DNA of 64,000 bases, taken from Vanilla planifolia (lineage: Eukaryota; Streptophyta; Magnoliopsida; Asparagales; Orchidaceae). Below the pieces are notes generated by a model. That model was not told where the DNA came from, did not search any database, and saw only the letters and a program-made list of their open reading frames with translations. Position 1 is the first letter of the stretch; every line of letters starts with the position of its first letter. Shown piece by piece: positions 39,321-51,775 of this stretch. The stretch spans positions 273,001 through 337,000 of the forward strand of contig JAIUJO010000297.1 in NCBI GenBank assembly GCA_023846275.1. Direction: 5' to 3'. Position numbers and translations under genes: made by a program.

Positions 39321-40349
39321 AGTAGAGTTGAGCAAAGTAGAGGAAAATAGAGTAAAACTTGGTTAAACTATAATAGGTTAGGATAAGCTAAGTTAGAGTA
39401 TAGTGGAGTAGAGTAGAGCAAAATAGAGTAGAATGAAGTAGAGTAGAGTACACTACAATAGAGTAGAATAGAGCTAAGAAAGGCTAGGTTGGGCAAGGCT
39501 AGGTTTGGCTAGGCTAACATAGAGTGAGTAGAGTAAAGTGGTGTAGAGTAGAGCTAGGTTAGGTTAGACAAGGCTAGACAAGGCTAGGCCAAGAAGGGTT
39601 AAGCTTTGAAAAAGTAGAGTAGAGAAGAGAAGAATAGAGTAGAGTACAATAGAGTATTGCAAAGCAGAGTAAAGTATAGCAGAGAAGAAAAGAGTAGAGT
39701 AGAGCATAACAGAGCTAGATTAATTTAGTTTAGTCTAGGCTGGACTAGGCTTGGTTAGGCTAGGCAAGAGTTGAGTAGAGTAGAGCAAGGTTAGGATAGG
39801 CTAGGCTAAGGTAGAGTATAGTAGTGTAGAGTTGAGTATAATAGGGTAGAGTAGAGTAGAGCAGAGTAGAGAAAGAAGAGTAAAGTAGAGTACAACATAG
39901 TAGAGTAGAGTAGAGCAGAGATGAGCAAAGTAGAGTTGAGAACAACAGAATAGAGTTAGGTTAGGTTAGGAGAGGCTAGAGCTTAGTAGAGCAGTGCAGA
40001 GTATAGAAGAGTAGAGCAGAGCAAAGCATAGCTAAGTAGAGCTGAGCTAATATAGGTTAGGCTAGGCTAGGCTATAGTAGTGTAGAGTAGAGCTATGCTC
40101 GACTAGACTAGGTTAGAGATGAGCAAAGTAGAGTAGAGTAGAGTAGAGTAGGGTAGAGTAGAGTAGAGTAGTGTAGAGTAAAGTAGAGTAGTATAGAGCT
40201 TGGTTAGGTTAACTAGGCTAGGCAAGACTAGAGTAAGATAGGCTATGATAGAGTAGAGTAGTGTAAAGGAGAGCTAGGTTAGGCTATGCTAGAGTAGACT
40301 ATAGTTGAGATGAGTAGAGTAGATTAGAGAAAAGTAGAGTAGAGTAGGC

Positions 40350-40359
40350 AAAAAAAAAA
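40350..40359 (+). repeat. A10 homopolymer at a GG/AG edge
   Basis: Ten A bases follow GTAGGC and precede GAAGAGCTAGG. No target-site duplication or foreign sequence flanks it, so I read it as slippage and not as the tail of a retroposed element. Confidence 0.8.
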
Positions 40360-41390
40360 GAAGAGCTAGGTTTGACAAGGCTAAACTAGCGTAAGCTAGA
40401 GTAGAGTAGATTAGAGTAGGGTAGAGTAGTGTAGAGTTGAGCTAGGTTAAGCTAGCTTAAGTTAGGCTATGTTTCAATAGACTAGAGTAGAGTTAATTAG
40501 AGTAGAGTAGTGTAGAGTAAAATAGAGTTGAGCTAGGTTAGGCTAGGTGTTGCCAGGCTTTGTTAAGCTAAGGTAGGCTAGGCTAAGCAAGGTTAGAGTA
40601 TAGTGAATAAGAGTAGAGTAGGGCTAGGTTAGGCAAAGCTTGGCTAAGTTATGCTAAACTAGGGAAGAGTAGAGTAGAGTAGACAAGATAGAGTAGAGTA
40701 GAGTAGTGTAGAGAAGAGCATAGCAGAGTAGAGCAAAATAGAGCTAAGTTAAGCTAGGCAAGGCTAGTCTAGAGTAGAGTAGAATAGAGTGGAGTTGAGT
40801 AGAGTAGAGTAGAGTAGCATAGAATAGAGAAGAGTAGAGTATAATAGAGCAAAGCAGAGCAAAGAAGAGACAAAAGGAGCTGAATATAGTATAACAAAGC
40901 AGAGAAAAGTTGAGTAGGGCTAGGTTAAGGTAAGCTAGGCTAAGTTAGGTTAGGCTAGGCTAGGTTAACCTAGCTGAGAGTAGGGTAGACTAGAGTAGAG
41001 TAGAGTAGGGTAGCGTAGCATAAAGCTGAGCATATTACAGTAAAGTAGAGAAATGTTGAGTAGAGTAGAGCTGACTTGAGCTTGGCTGAGCTGAGCAAAA
41101 AAGAGTAGAGCATAGTAAAGTAAAGTAGAGCAGAGCAGAGCATAGCAAGCAAAGTATAGTAAAGTAGAGCAGGGTAGAGTAGAATAGAGCACAGTAAAGC
41201 TAGGTTTGGTTAAGCAAGGCTAGAGTAAAGTAAAGTTAAGTATGGTAGAGTAGAGTAGAGTTGAGTAAAGTGGAGGAGAGCTTCGTTAGGCTAGGCTAGG
41301 CAAAGTAAGAGTAAAGTAGAGCAAGGTTTGTCTAGGCTAAGTTTGGCTTGATTTGAGTAGAATAGAGTAGAGTAGAGTGGAGTAAAGTAT

Positions 41391-41414
41391 AGTAAAGTAT
41401 AGTATAATATAGTA
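41391..41414 (+). repeat. 24-bp ATAGT-variant string, copy 1 of a dispersed pair
   Basis: An AT-rich string of AAAGT, ATAGT and ATAAT words that is identical over 24 bp to 46088-46111, 4.7 kb away. Confidence 0.65.
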
Positions 41415-41419
41415 GAGTA

Positions 41420-41510
41420 GGGCTAACTTATTCTAAGCTAGGCTAGCCTTGGGTTGGCTAGGTTAGGTAAGGCAAGGCTAGGCTATGTTAGGCTAAGTTA
41501 GGTTAGGCTT
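41420..41510 (+). repeat. Long GG-class block
   Basis: About 91 bp of GG-class words with several GGTTAGG openings inside and an irregular start (GGCTAACTTATTC). It is the second longest block I noticed and probably also a fusion of blocks. Confidence 0.7.
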
Positions 41511-44220
41511 AGAGTAGAGTAAAATAGAGTAGAGTATAATAGAATAGAGGAGAGAAGAGTAGAGTTAGGTTAGGTTAGGCTAGAATAGAAAAAAATAGAG
41601 TAGAGTAGAGTAGAGTAAAGCATTATAGAGTAAAGTAGAGAGGAGCAAAGTAGAGCATAGTAGAGAAGAGTAAAGGATAGTAGAGTAGAGGAGAGTAGAG
41701 TAGTGCATGGTTAGTCAAAGTTAGGCTAGGTTATGCAAGTTTAGAGTAGAGTAGAGTAGATTAGAATAGAGTAGAGTAGAGAATAATGGAGTATAGTAGA
41801 GTAGGAAAGAGTAAAGCTAGGTTAGGCTAGGCAAGAGTAGAGTAAAGTAGAATAAGTAGGGCTAGGTTAGGCTAAGTTAAGTTAGGAGTATAATATAATA
41901 TAATAGATTAAAGTTGAGTAAAGTAGAGTAAATCTAGGTTAGGCTAGGCTGGAGTAGGTTTTGCTAGGCAATGCTTAGCAAGAGTATAGTAGGGTAGAGT
42001 GGAGTAGAGTGGAGTAGACCTAAGTTTAGTTAAATGATGTTAGGCTAGGCTAAAAAAGGTTAGAGTGGAGTAAAGTAAAGCAAAGGGGAGCAGAGTAGAG
42101 TAGAGTAGAGAATAGCCGAATGGAGTAGAGCAAAGCAGAGCAGAGTAGAGTAGAGTAGAGAAAAGCAGAGCTAAGTAGGGCATAACAGAGGAGAGTAGAG
42201 TAGAGTAGAGTAGGATAGAGCAGAGTAGAGTAGAGTAGAGCTAGGTTAGGCTAAGCTAGGCTAGAGAATAGTAGAGTATAATAAAGTAGAGCAAGGTTAG
42301 GCTAGGCGAGGCTTAGCAGGGATAGACTAGAGTGCAATAGAGTATAGATGAGCAAAGTAGAGTAGAGTAGAGTAGAGCTAGGTTATGCTAGGCTAGGCTA
42401 GAGTGCAATAGAGTAGAGTAGAGTATAGTAGAGTATAATAGAGCAGAGTAGAGTAGAGTAGAATAGAGTGGAGCTAGGTTAGGTTAGGTTATGCTCTACT
42501 AGTCAAGGCTAGGCTAAGGTAAAGTATAGTAGAGGTTTGTTATGTTAGGCTCGGCTTTGCTAGATTAGAGTAGATTAGTGTAGAGCATATTGGAGGAGAG
42601 TAGAGTAGAGTAAAGAAAAGTAGAGCTAGATTAGGCTAGCTATGCCAGGCTAGGCTAGGATAGAATAAAGTAAAGTAGAGTAGGATAGAGTAGAGTAAAG
42701 TAGAGTAGAGTATAGTAGAATAGAGTTGAGTTAACTTAGGCTATGCTAGGCTTGGCTAAACTAGGCTAGAGTAAAGGTAGAGCATAATAGAATAGAGTAC
42801 TATATAGTAGAGTAGAGCAGAGTAGAGTAAAGCAAAGTACAACAGAGTTGAATAAAGTAGAGTAGAGAAGAATAGAGTAGAGCAAAATAGAGTAGAATAG
42901 AGTAGAGTAGAGCATAGTAGAGCAAAGCAGAGCTGAGCTGAGCTGATAAGAGTATAGTAGAGTAAAGCTCAATTAGGGTAGGCTAGGTAATGCTAGGTTA
43001 GAGCAAAGTAAAGCAGAATTTAATAGAGCAGAGAAGAGTAAAGTAGAACAGAGGAGATTATAATAGAATAGAATAGAGCAATGCAGTGTAGAGTAGAGTA
43101 GAGCAGGACAAGGTAGAGTAGAGCAGAGAAAATAGAGTAGAGTAGAGTTAGGTTAGGCCAAGCTAGGTTTAGCTAGGCTAGGCTAGGCTAGAGTAGAGTT
43201 GAGTAGAGTAGAGCTAGGTTAAGTTAGGATTGGTTATGTTAGAATAGGGTAAAGTAGAGTAGAGTAGAAGTGAGTAGAGTAGAGTATAATAGAGTGGAGT
43301 AGAGTAGAGTAGAGTCGGGCTAAGTCAAGCTTGGCTATTATAGGTTAAGGTACGATAGGGTAGGCTAGGCTAGAGTATGTAGTCTAAGTAGAGCAGAGTA
43401 AGGTAGAGTAGAGTAGAGCTTCGTTATGATAAGCTAGGTTAGAGTAGAGTAGAGTAGAGTAGAGAAGAATAAAGTAGAGCAGAGCAAAGAAAAGTAGAGT
43501 TGAGAAGAATAGAGTAGAGCAGAGTACAGTGAAGAAGAGTAGAGCAGACGAGAATAGAATATAGTAGAGGAGAGTAGAGTAGAGATGAGTAGAGCTAGGT
43601 TAGGCTGACCTAGGCTAGGCTAGGGTAGCTTAGAATAGAATAGAGTAGAGTTGAGTATATTAGAATAGGGTAGAGTGTAAAGGAGGAGAGTAGAGAGCAT
43701 TGCATAGTAGAGTACAATAAAGCTAGGTTAGGCTAGGCAAAGCAAGGTTAGGTAAGGCTAGGCTAGAGTAGAGTAGAGAAGAGTATAGTAGAGTGGAGTA
43801 GAGTATAGTAAAATATAGTAGAGTTGAGTAGAGCTAGGTGAGGCTAAGCTAGGCTAAAGTATAGTAGAACAGAGTAAAGTAAAGTTGAGCAAAGAAAACC
43901 AAAGCATGTTAGAGTAGAGTAGAGCAAGGCTAAGCTAAGTTAGGCTATGCTTGGCTAGCATCAACAAGGTTAGGCTAGAGTAAAGTAGTGCATAGTAGAG
44001 TAGATTAGAATAGAGAAGAGTAGAGTAGAGCATAGCAGTGTCAAGTAGAGCTGTGTAGAGTAGAGTAGAGTAATACGGAGTAGATAATAATAGAGTAGAG
44101 CAGAGCAGAGTAGTTAGAGAAAAGCAGAGTTGAGCAATGTAGAGAAGCATAGAGCTAAGTTAGGGTAGGCTTGGCAAGGCTTGGCATGCTCTGCTAGAGT
44201 AGAGTAGAGTAAGGTTAGGC

Positions 44221-44240
44221 TTGGCTCGGCTTGGCTCGGC
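44221..44240 (+). repeat. 10-bp tandem pair TTGGCTCGGC
   Basis: Two identical ten-base units inside a GG block. The CpG-bearing word TCGGC is otherwise scattered, so its doubling with the partner TTGGC marks a local duplication. Confidence 0.8.
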
Positions 44241-45142
44241 TAGGCTAGGCAAGAATAGAGTTGAGTAGAGTAGAGCTAGGTTAGGCTTGGATAGGTTAGA
44301 GCATAGTAGAGAAGAATGAGTAGAGTAAAGCAAAGCATAATAGAATAAATGATAGTAGAGTAGAGCATAGTAAAGCAGAAAGAGTAGAGAATAGTAGATG
44401 AGAGAAAATAGAGTAGAGTAAGGTTAGGCCAAGCTAAGTTAAGTTTTGCTAGGCTAAGCTAGGCTATAGTATGATAGAGTAGAGTAGAGCTAGGTTATGC
44501 TATGTTAGGCTAGGTGAGAGTAGAGTAGAGTAAAGTAGATTAGTGTAGAGTTAAGTAAAGCTTGGTTAGGCTAGGCTAAAGTAGAGTAGAGTAGAGTAGA
44601 GCTTACCGAGGCTAGCATAAGTAAGAGTAGAGTAAAGTAAAGTAGAGCATAATAGAACAAAGCAAAGCAGTGCAAGGAAGAGTAGAGCATAGTATAGAAA
44701 AGCATAACAGAGTAGAGTAGAGTAAATCATATTATAGTAGAGTAGAATAGAGTAGAACATAGTAGAGTAGAGCAAAGCAGAGCTAGGTTAGGCTGAGCTA
44801 GGCTATGTTTGGCTAGGTTAGAGTTGAATAGAGTAAAGTATAGTAGAGCATTGTATACTAGAGTAGAGCAGAGCAAAGAAGAGCATAGTAGAGCAGAGTG
44901 GAGTAGAGAAGAGGAGAGAAGAAAAGAGTAGAGTAGAGCAGAGTAGGGTAGAGTAAAATAAAGTAAAGAGAGGTTAGGCTAAGCTAGGCTAAAGTTAGGC
45001 TTGGCTAGGCTAGGCTAGGTTAAGTTAGAGTATAGTAGAGTTGTGTAGAGTAGAGCTAGGTTAGGTTAGGCGAGGCTTGGCTAGGCTAGACGAGGCTAAA
45101 GTACAGTAGAGTAGAGTAAAGTAGAGTATAACAGAGCAGAGT

Positions 45143-45161
45143 AGAGGAGAGGAGAGGAGAG
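45143..45161 (+). repeat. Pure-purine AGAGG tract
   Basis: 19 bp of AGAGG inside a GG-free AG domain (about 45096-45305). Words after it are rich in GCAAAG, GACCAG and GCTGAG. Confidence 0.85.
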
Positions 45162-46087
45162 CAAAGAAGACCAGAGCAAAGTAGAGCAGAGTAGAGTAGT
45201 GTTGAGCTGAGCTGAGCAGAGAAGAGTTGAGCAGAGCAGAGCAAAGTTGATTAGAGCAGAGTAGAGAAGAGTGGAGCATAGTGGAGTAGAGCAGAGAAGA
45301 GTTAAATGAGGTTAGGCTAAGTAAGACTCGACTAAGCTATGCTTGTTTAGAGTAGAGTAGAGTGTAGTAGAGTAGAGTGGAGCAGAGTAAACTAAGATAG
45401 GTTAAGCTAAGCTTTAGTGGAGTAAAGTGGAGCTAGGTTATGTTTGGCTTGGTTAGGCTAAAATAGAGTAGAATAGAGCATAGTTGAGCAGAGGAGAGTA
45501 AAGTATAGCATAGCAGAACAGAGTAGAGTAGAGTGTAGTAGAACAGAGCAAAGAAGAGCAGAGTTATGCATAATAGAATAGAGTAGAGATGAGTAGAATA
45601 AAGTTAAGCTTGGCTAGACTATGCTAGAGTAGAGTACATTAGAGTAGAGCTAGTTAGGTTGGGTTAGGATAGGCTAGCTTAGAGTAGAATAGAGTAGTGC
45701 AAAGTTAGGCAAGACTAGGCTAAAGTACAGAGTACAACAAAGTAGAATAGAGCAGAGTAGAGCAGACTAGAGTAGAGTAAAGAAGAGTAGTGTGGAGTAA
45801 AGGAGAGTAGAGCATAGAAGAGTAGAGCAGAGTAGAGTAACAATAGCTTAGGTAAAATAGAGAAAAGCAGAGCAAAGTAGAGTTGAATAGAGTAGAGTAG
45901 AGATGACTAGAGTATAGGAAAGAAGAGCATAGAAGAGAAAAAAAGAGAAGACCAGATAAGAGTAGAGTAGAGCTAGGTTAGGTTAGGCTAAGCTAGGTTA
46001 GAGTTGAGTGGAGTAGAGTAGAGTAGAGTACAGTGGAATGGAGTAGAGTAGAGCTAAGCTAGGTTAAGTTAGAGTGGAGTAGAGTTT

Positions 46088-46111
46088 AGTAAAGTATAGT
46101 ATAATATAGTA
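46088..46111 (+). repeat. 24-bp ATAGT-variant string, copy 2 of a dispersed pair
   Basis: Identical over 24 bp to 41391-41414. The following word differs (ACAGT here, AGAGT there). Confidence 0.65.
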
Positions 46112-46641
46112 CAGTAGAGTAGAGCTAGGTTATTGTTGGCTAAGCTTGGCTATCTTAGGCTAGGCTAGCCTAGAGTAGAGTAGAGTAGGTTAGAGTAGAG
46201 TAGGATAGAATAGAGTAGAGTAGAGTAGAGCTAGGTTAGGCTAGGATAGCCTAGGAAATGCTATCATAAAGTAGAATATAGAAGAGCAGAGTATAACAGA
46301 GTAGAGCAAAGAAGAGTAGAGTAGAGTAGAGTAGAGAAGAGTAGAACAGAGTGGAGTAGAGTAGAGTAGAGTAGAGTTGAGTAGGGTACATTTATGCTAG
46401 GCTAGGTTAGAGTAGAGTAGAGAAGAGTAAGAGTATAGTACAGTGAGGTTAGGCTAGGATAAGCTTGGTTGTGATAGAGTCGAGTAAAGCATAGTAGAGT
46501 AGATTAGAGTTGAGTATAGTATAGTAGAGTTAGGTTATGATAAGCTAGGGTAGGCTTGGCTCGACTAGACTAAACTATAGTAGAGTAGAGGAGAGTAGAG
46601 GATAGTAGTGTAAGGTTGTGTAGAGTAGAGTACTACAGAGC

Positions 46642-46660
46642 AGAGGAGAGGAGAGGAGAG
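46642..46660 (+). repeat. Pure-purine AGAGG tract
   Basis: 19 bp of AGAGG in a GG-free domain (about 46570-46800). A second GAGGAGAGGAG stretch lies about 40 bp downstream (near 46685). Confidence 0.85.
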
Positions 46661-47598
46661 TAGAGTAGAGCATGAAGAGTAGAGAAGAGGAGAGGAGTGT
46701 AGGGTAGAGTAGTGCATAACAAAGGAGAGTAGGATAGGGCAAAGCAAAATAGACCAGAGTAGAATGGAGAAAAGCATAGTAGAATAAAGCAGAGTAGAGT
46801 AGAGCTAGGTTAGGTAAGCTTAGGCTAGGCTAGAGTTGAGAAGAGTAGAGTAGGGTGGAATAGAGTGGAGTAAGGTAAAGCTAAGTTGGGCTAGGCTAAG
46901 ATAAGTAGAGTTGAGTACAGAGGAGCTAGGTTAGGCTAGCCTAGGCGAGGTTAGGCTAGGCTATGCCAGAGTAGAGTAGAGTAGAGCTAGGTTAGGCTTG
47001 GCTAAGCTAAAGTATAATAGAGCAGAATAGAGTAGAGTAAAGTAGAGCAGAGTATAGTAGAGTAGAGTAGAGCTGAGAAGAGATGAGCAGAGCAGAGAAA
47101 AGAAGAGCAAAAAAGAGTAGAGAAGAGCAGAGCAAAGTTAAGTTAGGTTAGGCTAAGCTAGGCTAGAGTAAAGTGGAGTAGAGGAAGGTTAAGTTAGGCT
47201 AGCCTAGGTTAGGTCATAATAGATTAGAGTAGAGTTTAGTAGAGTAAAGTAGAGTATAATAGAGTAGAGCTAGTTTAGGATTGGCTAGGCTCGGCAAGGT
47301 TAGGCTAGGCTATGCTAGGCTAGAGTAGAGGAGAGTTGAGTAGAGTGTAGTAGAGTAGACTAGAATAAAATAGAGTAGAGTTGAGCTAGGTTAGGCTAAG
47401 CATGGTTAGGTTAGGCTAAGCTAGGCTAGGATAAGCTAGAGTAGAGTATAGTAGTGTAGAGTTAGGTTAGGACACGTTAGGCTAGGCTAAGCTAGAGTAT
47501 TGTAAAGTAGAGTAGAGTAGAGTATAGTAGAGTAGAGGAGAGTATAGTAGAGTAAAGTAAAATAGAGTCGAGTAGAGCAGAGTAGAGTGGAGTAGAAT

Positions 47599-47617
47599 AG
47601 AGGAGAGGAGAGGAGAG
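47599..47617 (+). repeat. Pure-purine AGAGG tract
   Basis: 19 bp of AGAGG in a GG-free domain (about 47495-47712). The roughly 100 bp before it hold only about two C; C-bearing words follow. Confidence 0.85.
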
Positions 47618-50429
47618 TAGAGAAGAGCAGAGTATAGCAATATAGAGCATAGTAGAGTTGTATTGAGCAGTACAGAGTAGAGTAAAGTAGAATAGAGTAG
47701 AGTGGACTAGAGCTAAGTTAGGTAAGGTTAGGCTAAGGTAGGATAGGCTAGGATAACGTAGAGTAGAGTGGATAATAGTAGAGTAGAGTAAAGTGGAGTA
47801 GAGCTAGGTTAGGCTAAGCTAGGTTAGGCTAGGCCAAGGTAGTTTAGGCTAAGCTAAGCTATAGTAGAATAGAATAGAGTAGATAAGAGTAGAAAAGAGT
47901 AGAATGGAGTAGACCAAGGTTAGGATAGAGTTTAATAGAATAGTGTATAGTAGAGTTGAGCAAAATAGAGAAGAGCATAACAAAGCATAGTAGAGTAGAG
48001 CAGTGATGAGTAGAGCAGAGTATAACAAAGCAAAGCATAGTAAAGCTAGGTTAGGCTATGGTTGGCTAGGTTAGAGTAGTGTAGATTTTAGCTAGGTTCG
48101 GCTTTGGCTAGGCTGGGCTTTGTTAGAGTAGAGTAGAGTAGAGTAGAGTAGAGTAAAGTTGAGTAGAGAAGAGTAAAATATAGTAGAGTAGAGTAAAGAA
48201 GAGTAGAGGTAGGTTAGGCTAGGCTAGGCTAGAGTAGAGTAAAGTAGCATAAAGCTAGGTTAGGCTAGGCTGGGCTAGAGTACAATTGAGTAGAGTAGAG
48301 TAGAGTAAAGCAGAGCAGAATAGAGTAGGGCCAAAAGGAGCAGAGCATAACATAGAAGAGTAGATCAGAGCTAAGTAGGCTAGGCAAGGCTATGGTAAGC
48401 TAGGCTAGATTAGAGTAGAGTAATGCTAAGTTAGGCTAGGCTAGGCGAGGTGATTCTAGAGGAGAGTAATGTATAATAGTGTAGAGTAGAGCTATGTTAT
48501 GTTTGGCTAGGCTTGGATAGGCTATGTTATGGTTTGCTTGGCCTGGCTAATGTAGAGTAGAGTAGAGTAGAGTAGAGTAGTGCTCAGTAAGGCTAGGCTA
48601 AGCTAGGCAAGGATTGAGTAGAGTACACTAGAGTTCAGTAGAGTAGAGTAAAGTAGCATAGAGTAGAGCAGAGCAGAGAAGAATAGAGTAGAGCAAAGCA
48701 AAGTAGAGTAGAGCAAAGTAGAGTAGAGCAGAACAAAGCAGATTAGAGTAGAGTAGAGTAGAGTAGAGCTATGTTTGGCTAGGCTAAGCTAGTTTAAGCT
48801 TGGTTAGGATAGAGTATAATAGAGCATAATAGAATAGAGTAGAGTAGAGTAGAATAGAATAGAGTTAGGTTAGTTTAGGCTAGGTTAGGCTAAGCTTGGT
48901 TAGCTTGGTAAGAGTAGAGTAGATTAGAGTAAAGCAAGGTTTGGTTATGCTAGGCTAGGCTAGGTTAGGCTAGAGTAGACTAGAGTATAGTAGTGTAGAG
49001 TAGAATAGAGCAAAGTAGAGTAGAGTAGAGAAAAGTTAAGCGGAGCAGACTAGAGTAGAGTAAAGCAGAGCAAAGTAGAGTGCACTAGAGCAAAGCATAA
49101 TAAAGTAGAGCTAGGCTAGTCTTGGTGAGGCAAGGCTTTGCTAGGCTAGAATAGAGTATAGTGGAGTATATTAGAGAAGAATAGAGCTAGGTTAAGCTAG
49201 GCTAAGTTAGAGTGGAGTACAGTCGAGTAAAGAAGGGTAGAGTATAGTAGTATTAAGTATAATAATGTTAGGTTTGGCTATATTAGGCTAGGTTAAGAGA
49301 GGCTAGACTAGGTTAGGCTTGGTTAGAGTAGAGTAGATGAAAGAAGAGTAAAGTGGAGTAAAGTAGAGTTGTGTTTGGTTAGGCTAGGCTAGGCTTTAGT
49401 AGAGTAGAGTAGTGTAAAGTAGGGCTGAGTAGAGCATAAAAGAGCAAAGTAGGGTAGAGTAGAGAAGAGCTAAGTAGAGCTAGGTTAGGAAAGGCTAGAT
49501 TAGAGAAGACTAGAGTAGAGTAAAGTAGAGTGGAGTAGAGTAGAGTAGAGCAGAGTTGAGTTGAGTTGAGCTAAGTTAAGCTAGGCTAAGCTTGTCTAAG
49601 CTAGGCTTGGCTAGATTAGAATAAAGTAGAGTAGAGTAGAGCTAGGTTAGGCTAAGCTAGAGTATATAATAGAGAAAAGCAAAGCAGAACAAAGTATAAT
49701 AAAGTAGAGCAGAGCAGAGAAGTGCAGAGTAGAGTATAGCATAGTAGTGCAAAGTAGAGTTGAGTAGAGCAATGTTAGGCTAGGCTAGTCTAGCTTTGGA
49801 ATGGCTAAGCTAGAGTAGAGAAGAGTAGAGGAGACCAGTGTGGAGTAAAGCTTGGTTTGGCTAGGCTAGGCTATGTTAGAGTAGAGTAGAGTCGGGTAGA
49901 GTAGAGTAGAGTGGTGTTGTGTATTAGGTTAGGCTAGGCTAGGGTAAGCTATGCTTGGCTAGGCTATAGTAGAGTAGGGTAGAGTAGAGTAGAGAAGAGT
50001 AGAGTAGAATAGAGTAGAGAAGAGTAGATTTGAGGAGATAAGAGAAGTAAAGAGTAGAGCAGAGCAAAGCAGAGTAGAGCAGAAGAGTAGAACATAGCAA
50101 TATAGTGTAGAGTAGAGCATAGTAGAGTAGAGTAGTTAGGGTAGAGTAGTGTAGAGCAGAGTAGAGCTCAGGTAGGTTATGGTAGGCTAGGCTAAAGAAA
50201 AGTAGAGTAGAGTAGAGCTAGGGTTTTTTAGGGTAGGCTAAGCTGGGCTACGATAAGCTAGGCTTGAGTGGAGTAGAGTAGAGTGAGCAAGATAAGGCTT
50301 AGCAAGTGTATAGCAGAGTAGAGTAGAGGTTAGTAGAATAGAGTAGAGTAAAATGTGGTAGTGTGGAGAAGTGTAGAGTAGAGTAGAGCAGAGTAGAGTA
50401 GAGGAGGGTAGAGTACAAAAGTTGAAAGC

Positions 50430-50461
50430 AAAGGAGAGGAGAGGTGAGGAGAAAAGAGGAG
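50430..50461 (+). repeat. AGAGG/GAAAA purine tract
   Basis: 15 bp and 16 bp of pure purine separated by a single T at 50445. Confidence 0.85.
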
Positions 50462-50585
50462 TGGAGAGCAGAGCTTGAGCTGAGTAGAGAATAACAGAGC
50501 AAATTAGAGTAGAGCAGATTAGAGTAGAGTAGAGCAGAGCAAGGTAGACCAGACCATAGTAGAGAAGAGCATAATAGAGTAGAGG

Positions 50586-50636
50586 AGAGCAAAGTAGAGT
50601 TTTAAAAAGTAGAGCAAAGTAGAGTTAAAAAATAGT
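50586..50636 (+). repeat. 25-bp tandem duplication with A/T runs
   Basis: AGAGCAAAGTAGAGTT occurs at 50586-50601 and again at 50611-50626, each followed by an A-rich run. The spacing is five words. Confidence 0.8.
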
Positions 50637-51730
50637 AGATCGAACAAGTGTAGAGCAGCATAGAGTATAACAGAGTAGAGTAGAGTGAGGTTAGGCTAAG
50701 CTAGGCTAGAGTAGAGTAGAGTTGAGTAGAGTTAAGTAGAGTAGAGTAGAGTAGAGTAGAGTAGAGCTAAGTTAGGCTAGGTTAGGCAACAGTATAGTAA
50801 AGCAAAGTAGTGTGGAGTAGAGCAAAGTATTGTTGAGTAGAGTAGTGCATAGCAAAGAATAGTAGGATAAAGCAGCGTAGCATAGAGTTGTTCTTTTTTA
50901 GGGTAGGCAAAGGTAGGCTAGGCTATAGTAAATTAGAGTAGACTAAAGTAGAGTAGAGAAGAAAAGAGTTGAGCTGGGTTAGGCTAAGCAAAGTTAGAAT
51001 TGAGTAAAGAAGGGTGGAGTAGATTAGAGTAGAGTAGAATAGAGCAGAGTAAAGAAGAGTAGAGCTAGGTTAGGCTAGGCTAAGCTAAGCAAGGGTAAAC
51101 TAAGCTTTACTAGATTAGAGCAATGCAGAGTAGAGTAGAGTAGTGTAGAGTATAGTAAAGCTAGGTTAGGCTAGGCTAGGTTAGAGTAGAGTGGAGTGGA
51201 GTAGAGTAAAGTTGAGTAAAGTGGAGTAGAGTAGAGTAAAGCTTGGTTAGGTTTGGCTGAGCTAGGGAAGGATAGGCTAGGCTTCGCAAGGCTAGACTAG
51301 AGTAGAGTAGACCTAGGCTGGGCTAGGCTGGTTAGGCTAGGTTTGAGTTGAGTAGAGTGGAGAAGAGTAGAGTAGAGTAGAGTATAGAAAAGTAGAGTAG
51401 AGCTAGCTTAGAGTAAGCTACGTTAGGTTATGTTAGGATAGGCTAAGAAAGGTTAGGCTAGGGTAAAGTAAAGAAGAGTAGAGTAGAGTAGAGAAGAGTT
51501 GAGTAAAGTGGAGTAGAGTAGAGTAGAGTAGAGAATTGTAGAGCAGAGCAGAGTATAGTACAACTGAGTAAAGTAGTGTAAAGCAAAGCAAAGTAGAGTG
51601 GAGAAGAGTATAGTAGAGCAAAGTAGAGAAGAGTTGAGCAGAGCATAGTAGAGTAGAGTAGAGTATAGCTTAGTTAGGCTATGGCTGGCTAAGTTAGGTT
51701 AGAGTAATGTTGAGAATATTTAAGTATAGT

Positions 51731-51775
51731 AGAGTAGAGTAGAGTAGAGTAGAGTAGAGTAGAGTGGAGCAGAGT
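51731..51775 (+). repeat. Perfect (AGAGT)9 run
   Basis: Nine unbroken copies of the main AG-class word. It is the longest perfect run of this word I noticed and represents the consensus of the array. Confidence 0.85.

Larger units (their letters stand above)
50309..50686 (+). repeat. Longest GG-free AG domain noticed (about 378 bp)
   Basis: AG-class words only, apart from one isolated GCAAGG near 50539. It contains a purine tract (50430-50461), then C-rich words, then a 25-bp duplication (50586-50636), and ends at a GTGAGGTTAGGC edge. Confidence 0.75.

Noticed and set aside
40350-40359. Poly-A tail of a SINE or LINE
   Set aside because: The sequence on both sides is ordinary satellite, with no element body and no target-site duplication.
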